Origin: Pseudovibrio sp947494035
Lineage (GTDB): Bacteria; Pseudomonadota; Alphaproteobacteria; Rhizobiales; Stappiaceae
Length of the DNA: 64,000 nt
Assembly: GCA_947494035.1 (NCBI GenBank)
Contig: CANLTN010000009.1
Location: forward strand, 1 to 64,000
Direction: 5' to 3'
Positions 60,403 to 64,000 of this stretch are shown in pieces (position 1 is the first letter of the stretch; each line of letters opens with the position of its first letter). The position numbers and the translations under genes were made by a program. The notes beneath the pieces are model-generated. The model searched no databases and was not told the origin of the DNA. It was given only the letters and a program-made list of their open reading frames with translations.

Positions 60403-61551
60403 ATGATGCTAAGTGTCAAAATGGATGCGCCAGACTTGGTAACTGCAGAAGACGGTGGGTCACTTTTGCTGACGGCTTCGGGTGCTTGGGGAATCCGACA
60501 GGGCGACACTTGCGAAAAACTCATTGAACAAGTTTCGTCTCAGTCCACACATTCCGCAATTCGTGTGGATCTTAAGGCTGTTAGCTTTCTTGATACGGCC
60601 GGTGCGTGGCTGTTGCAGCGATTCCAAATGGAGCAAAGCGAGCAAGGGCGCGAGGTCAAATTCATCTATGAGGATGAACGTTTTGACATCCTGCTGAAAG
60701 AGGTGAAACGGGCGGATGTCGACAATCCGCCTGAAAAGCCCTCGTATAACTCTTTTGTCAATTATCTGGAATATGTGGGCAGGGCGACGCGCCAGCTGGG
60801 TAATGACACTCGCGATGTTCTGGCGATGCTGGGCGCGATGACAGCGTCGATCTCTGCTGCTGTGACACACCCAAGCCGGTTGCGACCTGTTTCGATTGGC
60901 GTGCAGTTTCAGCGCTCGTGCATGGGCGCGGTGCCGATTGTCTGTCTGATGAGTTTTTTGATCGGCGGGATTATTGCCCAGCAGGGCGGGTTTTATCTGC
61001 GCCAGTTTGGTGCCGAGATCTTTGTGGTGGATCTCTCTGGAATTCTGGTTCTGCGCGAGATTGGAGTTATTCTGACGGCCATTATGGTGGCTGGCCGGTC
61101 CGGGTCTGCGTATACAGCCGAGCTTGGTTCCATGAAGATGCAGGAAGAGATTGACGCGCTTCAGGTGACTGGCTTGCGGGTGACGGAAGTTTTGATCCTG
61201 CCGCGTCTTGTGGCGCTGATGATCTCTCTGCCGATCCTGGTTTTTCTGGCAAACCTCTCTGCTTTGGTCGGGGCAGGGCTGACTTGCTGGTGGTATCTGG
61301 GCATTGTGCCTTATTCCTTCCTTGCGCAACTTCAAGCTGCTATTACTGTCGACACAGCGCTGGTCGGTATCGTCAAAGCGCCGTTTATGGCTCTGATCAT
61401 TGGGCTTATTGCGTGCATGGAAGGTATGAAGGTTGAGGGCTCCTCGGAGTCGTTGGGACGTCATACGACTGTTTCTGTTGTGAAATCTATATTCATGGTC
61501 ATCGTGGTGGATGGAGTTTTTGCTATATTCTTCGCGTCTATCGGGTTTTAA
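60403..61551 (+). CDS. MlaE-family ABC permease with N-terminal STAS domain
   Basis: Inner-membrane permease of an MCE-type phospholipid transport system. Residues about 1-100 are a STAS domain (SAIRVDLKAVSFLDTAGAWLLQRF), seen in several alphaproteobacterial versions of this family; residues about 130-382 carry the MlaE/YrbE permease with ALQVTGLRVTEVLILPRLVALM. The frame opens at 60322; ATG ATG at 60403/60406 with AAGG 7 nt upstream is favoured. It is 5 bp from the ABC ATPase gene, forming an operon permease-ATPase-MCE. This cluster maintains outer-membrane lipid asymmetry in related bacteria. Confidence 0.9.
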   Translation: MMLSVKMDAPDLVTAEDGGSLLLTASGAWGIRQGDTCEKLIEQVSSQSTHSAIRVDLKAVSFLDTAGAWLLQRFQMEQSEQGREVKFIYEDERFDILLKEVKRADVDNPPEKPSYNSFVNYLEYVGRATRQLGNDTRDVLAMLGAMTASISAAVTHPSRLRPVSIGVQFQRSCMGAVPIVCLMSFLIGGIIAQQGGFYLRQFGAEIFVVDLSGILVLREIGVILTAIMVAGRSGSAYTAELGSMKMQEEIDALQVTGLRVTEVLILPRLVALMISLPILVFLANLSALVGAGLTCWWYLGIVPYSFLAQLQAAITVDTALVGIVKAPFMALIIGLIACMEGMKVEGSSESLGRHTTVSVVKSIFMVIVVDGVFAIFFASIGF

Positions 61552-61556
61552 CCGGC

Positions 61557-62372
61557 ATGGAACAAGAGCAAACAGGACCGATGAACGAATCAGATATTGG
61601 CCCTCACACGTCCAATGGTCGGGATGTGTTGTTGCGGGTCAGGGATGTGACGGTTGGTTTTGGTAGCAAGATCATCTTGGAAAATCTCGATATGGATATT
61701 TATCGCGGTGAAGTTCTAGGGTTTGTGGGCGCGTCGGGATTGGGGAAATCCGTTCTCATGCGAACCGTTCTTGGGCTCACGCCGCGACGATCCGGCTCGA
61801 TTGAAGTGTTCGGGCAGGATTATGATGAAGCTACAGATGCCATGCGCCGGGAGATTGAGCAGCGCTGGGGCGTGTTGTTTCAGCAGGGGGCCTTGTTTTC
61901 TTCCCTGACTGTGCGGCAGAATATTCAGGTTCCTATGCGCGAACACCTGACGCTTTCGCCCCGACTGCGTGATGAACTGGCGCTTTTGAAGATCGAGATG
62001 GTTGGGTTGCCGCTGGATGCGGCGGACAAGCTGCCCTCCGAGCTTTCCGGCGGGATGATCAAGCGCGCGGCACTGGCGCGTTCGCTGGCGCTGGACCCGG
62101 ATTTGTTGTTCCTGGATGAGCCGACCTCGGGGCTGGACCCGATCGGGGCGGCTGATTTTGATGATCTTATTGTGAAGCTTAAAGAAACGCTTGGACTTAC
62201 GGTTTATATGGTGACACATGATCTGGATAGTCTTCATAGTATCTGTGACCGCATTGCCGTTCTGGGTGAACGCAAGGTTTTGGTTGAAGGAACCATTGAA
62301 GATATGATGCATGTGGAGCACCCTTGGGTTAAGTCCTATTTCCGCGGGGCACGTGCCCTCAAACGAGTGTGA
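61557..62372 (+). CDS. MlaF-family ABC transporter ATPase
   Basis: ATPase partner of the preceding permease. 271 residues with Walker A GASGLGKS, Q-loop FQQGALFSS, the ABC signature ELSGGMIKRAALAR, Walker B LLFLDEPTSGLDP and the H-loop VTHD. The C-terminal end (HVEHPWVKSYFRGARA) is typical of the MlaF/Ttg2A branch. An N-terminal extension of about 22 residues precedes the domain. GTGTGA and GAGGAG follow its stop, before the MCE gene 10 bp away. Confidence 0.93.
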   Translation: MEQEQTGPMNESDIGPHTSNGRDVLLRVRDVTVGFGSKIILENLDMDIYRGEVLGFVGASGLGKSVLMRTVLGLTPRRSGSIEVFGQDYDEATDAMRREIEQRWGVLFQQGALFSSLTVRQNIQVPMREHLTLSPRLRDELALLKIEMVGLPLDAADKLPSELSGGMIKRAALARSLALDPDLLFLDEPTSGLDPIGAADFDDLIVKLKETLGLTVYMVTHDLDSLHSICDRIAVLGERKVLVEGTIEDMMHVEHPWVKSYFRGARALKRV

Positions 62373-62381
62373 GGAGGATGC

Positions 62382-64000
62382 ATGGAAACCCGCGCAAATA
62401 ACATCGCTATCGGTGCATTCGTTCTTGCAGTGGTCACCATTGCTTTTCTGTTTACGTTCTGGCTGCTGAGCGCTGGTGATCGTTCCAGCCGACGCGATAT
62501 CAGGATTATCTTCCCCGGTGCTGTCACAGGTTTGCCAGTCGGTGGTCAGGTGCTGTTTAACGGCATTCGGATCGGCGATGTGAGCATGCTGACTTATGAC
62601 CCTCAAAACCCCCGCCTTGTTGTGGCGATTGTGCGTGTTGATGCAAACGCTCCGCTGCGCCGCGACACGGTGGCATCTCTCGGGTTTACCGGCTTGACGG
62701 GTGTTGCTTATGTGGATCTGTCCGGCGGTTCATCGGAAGCGCCGCCGCTGTTTTCGCAAACGACGGATACTGTTCCGGTCATGTATGCGCGCAGGTCACA
62801 GTTTGAGGACCTGCTGCAAGGGGCAGGGGACATCATGCGTAAGGCAGATTCCACCTTGACGCATATTGACGAGTTGGTGGTCAATGCTCGGCCAGAGGTG
62901 GAGCAAACCGTTCAGAATATTGAGGTCTTTACCCGGGCGCTGGCTGATAACGCGGATGGCGTGAACGACTTTCTTGCTGGCATAACCGAGACAAGCAGGG
63001 CGCTGACCGGGCTTTCCGGCAGGATCGGCAATCTGGTTGATCGTGGTGAGGAGTTGCTTGCCAATGTGCCGCCGGACAAGCTGGGGGATATCGTCAATAA
63101 CGTTGAGACGATGACCAACAAACTGGCGACCTCCGCAGATGGTGTTGGCGATATTATTGATAATGGCAGGTTGGCTTCTGAGCAGCTCGTCGACTTTACC
63201 TCCCAGCTTACTGATCAGCTGGGGCAGATTGAAGCTGTGATCTCAGCGGTCAGGCCCGAAGATGTGGAGCGCATCCTGAAAGGTGCTTCTGACCTTGGTG
63301 GCATACTGACAGAGCGCAGCGGCGACATCAATTCCATGCTCGCAGCTGCTTCCGTTATTGCGGAAAATGCGCGTGAGTTGAGTGTTGAGCTGGCCGAGAA
63401 TAAAGATGCGATTGATCGCATTGTCGCGAATGCGGAAACTGCCTCTGACGAGATTGTTCTGACGACGCAGAATGTCAACCGGATCCTGAATTCGGTGGGG
63501 TCTGAGCAGATCGGCAATATTGTTACTTCAGTGGAGAAGGTGACAGCAATGCTTGCTGAAAAGGATGAGGTGCTTTCAAAAGCCATTGATGATGCGGGTG
63601 CTGCCACAGCCAATATTCGCGAGGTGAGCAACACGATCGCGGGCCGCAACAGCGAGATCGACAGTGTGATTGCTTCTGTCAGTGAGGTGGGAACCAACCT
63701 GAGTGAAGCATCGGGCCAGCTGAGTGAGACCATGGACAATGCAAATATGCTGATGTCCAATGCCAACGGGATTGTGGAGGCAATTGATCCCGCCAGTGTC
63801 TCCAATATTGTTTCTTCGGCTGAAACGGTGACAACAACCCTTGCAGAGAAGGCTCCAGATCTTGCCACTGCGGTTGATGAAATCCAGAATGCTGCGCAGT
63901 CAGTCAATAATATTGTTATGGAGCTGCAGCAGAAGGTTCCTGACGTCACAAACGTGATTGAGCAGGCCCAAACCATTGCGACCAATCTGACTGCTGCCTC
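62382..64000 (+). CDS. MCE-domain (MlaD-like) lipid-transport protein, truncated by the window end
   Basis: At least 539 residues; the end is outside the window. One N-terminal membrane helix (ETRANNIAIGAFVLAVVTIA, then FLFTFWLLS) is followed by one MCE domain (about residues 40-120: IFPGAVTGLPVGGQVLFNGI, LGFTGLTGVAYVDLSGG). From residue about 150 there is a long helical region of repetitive alanine-rich segments with recurring VSNIVSSAETVTTTLAEKAP-like motifs, as in extended MCE proteins. GGAGG precedes the ATG by 6 nt. It is the third gene of the permease-ATPase-MCE operon and presumably forms the periplasmic lipid tunnel. Confidence 0.92.
   Translation, partial: METRANNIAIGAFVLAVVTIAFLFTFWLLSAGDRSSRRDIRIIFPGAVTGLPVGGQVLFNGIRIGDVSMLTYDPQNPRLVVAIVRVDANAPLRRDTVASLGFTGLTGVAYVDLSGGSSEAPPLFSQTTDTVPVMYARRSQFEDLLQGAGDIMRKADSTLTHIDELVVNARPEVEQTVQNIEVFTRALADNADGVNDFLAGITETSRALTGLSGRIGNLVDRGEELLANVPPDKLGDIVNNVETMTNKLATSADGVGDIIDNGRLASEQLVDFTSQLTDQLGQIEAVISAVRPEDVERILKGASDLGGILTERSGDINSMLAAASVIAENARELSVELAENKDAIDRIVANAETASDEIVLTTQNVNRILNSVGSEQIGNIVTSVEKVTAMLAEKDEVLSKAIDDAGAATANIREVSNTIAGRNSEIDSVIASVSEVGTNLSEASGQLSETMDNANMLMSNANGIVEAIDPASVSNIVSSAETVTTTLAEKAPDLATAVDEIQNAAQSVNNIVMELQQKVPDVTNVIEQAQTIATNLTAA

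Noticed and set aside
60460..61464. 334-codon minus-strand frame opposite the MlaE permease
   Set aside because: Antisense to the permease; lysine/histidine/glutamine-rich composition with no domain.

Overview
The window looks like chromosomal DNA of a marine-type alphaproteobacterium with moderate GC content. Gene content (short-form IlvA, CheZ-like phosphatase, DgcN/DgcA, STAS-MlaE/MlaF/MCE transporter, zwf-edd-eda-pgi) and protein style fit the Stappiaceae/Pseudovibrio neighbourhood. That placement is inference: there is no rRNA or marker phylogeny here. Most of the window is ordinary metabolic backbone; one block (about 20.3-25.7 kb) is clearly accessory.

Layout. 0-12 kb: a DUF389 membrane protein, two exported Sel1-repeat proteins flanking an alkylsulfatase of the SdsA1 type, a GNAT acetyltransferase and two paralogous MFS efflux proteins. 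12-19 kb: two small envelope proteins, ilvC, a TetR regulator with a perfect 14-bp operator-like palindrome, pdxJ, and ilvH/ilvB. Upstream of ilvB lies a complete attenuator: promoter, a 16-codon leader peptide with an Ile-Leu-Leu-Ile-Val-Val run, an anti-termination hairpin and an intrinsic terminator. 19.8-20.0 kb: two adjacent tRNA-Lys genes (CTT and TTT anticodons).

20.6-25.7 kb: a refractile-body (R-body, reb) locus. It begins with an ECF-type sigma factor, followed by a short RebB protein, a RebB-like protein with a long low-complexity N-terminus, three unrecognised small or coiled-coil proteins, and four more RebB-family genes separated by hairpin-rich spacers. A terminator closes the block. 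R-bodies are retractable protein ribbons; this is the most unusual system in the window.

25.8-40 kb: tRNA hydroxylase TrhO, a structured-looking non-coding stretch, an SMP-30 lactonase, an Lrp regulator divergent from alanine dehydrogenase with an operator-like palindrome between them, a cupin/JmjC-like protein, two glycine-zipper lipoproteins, the Entner-Doudoroff cluster zwf-edd-eda-pgi, and adenine deaminase. 40-50 kb: a fatty-acyl-CoA ligase, an EamA transporter, a lone molybdopterin subunit of the xanthine/CO dehydrogenase family, a stand-alone Lrp sensor domain, and a TPP riboswitch driving thiM-thiD plus an orphan TRAP solute-binding protein. 50-64 kb: FadL porin, an SDR with a degenerate active site, an LpxH-like phosphoesterase, an exported metallo-beta-lactamase-fold protein, threonine dehydratase, CheZ, an HcaT-like MFS protein, the dgcN-dgcA D-glutamate pair, and an MCE lipid ABC transporter cut off by the window end.

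All assignments come from reading motifs and translated sequence; no database search was possible. Start codons were moved from the longest ORF where a ribosome-binding site or paralogue alignment supported it.
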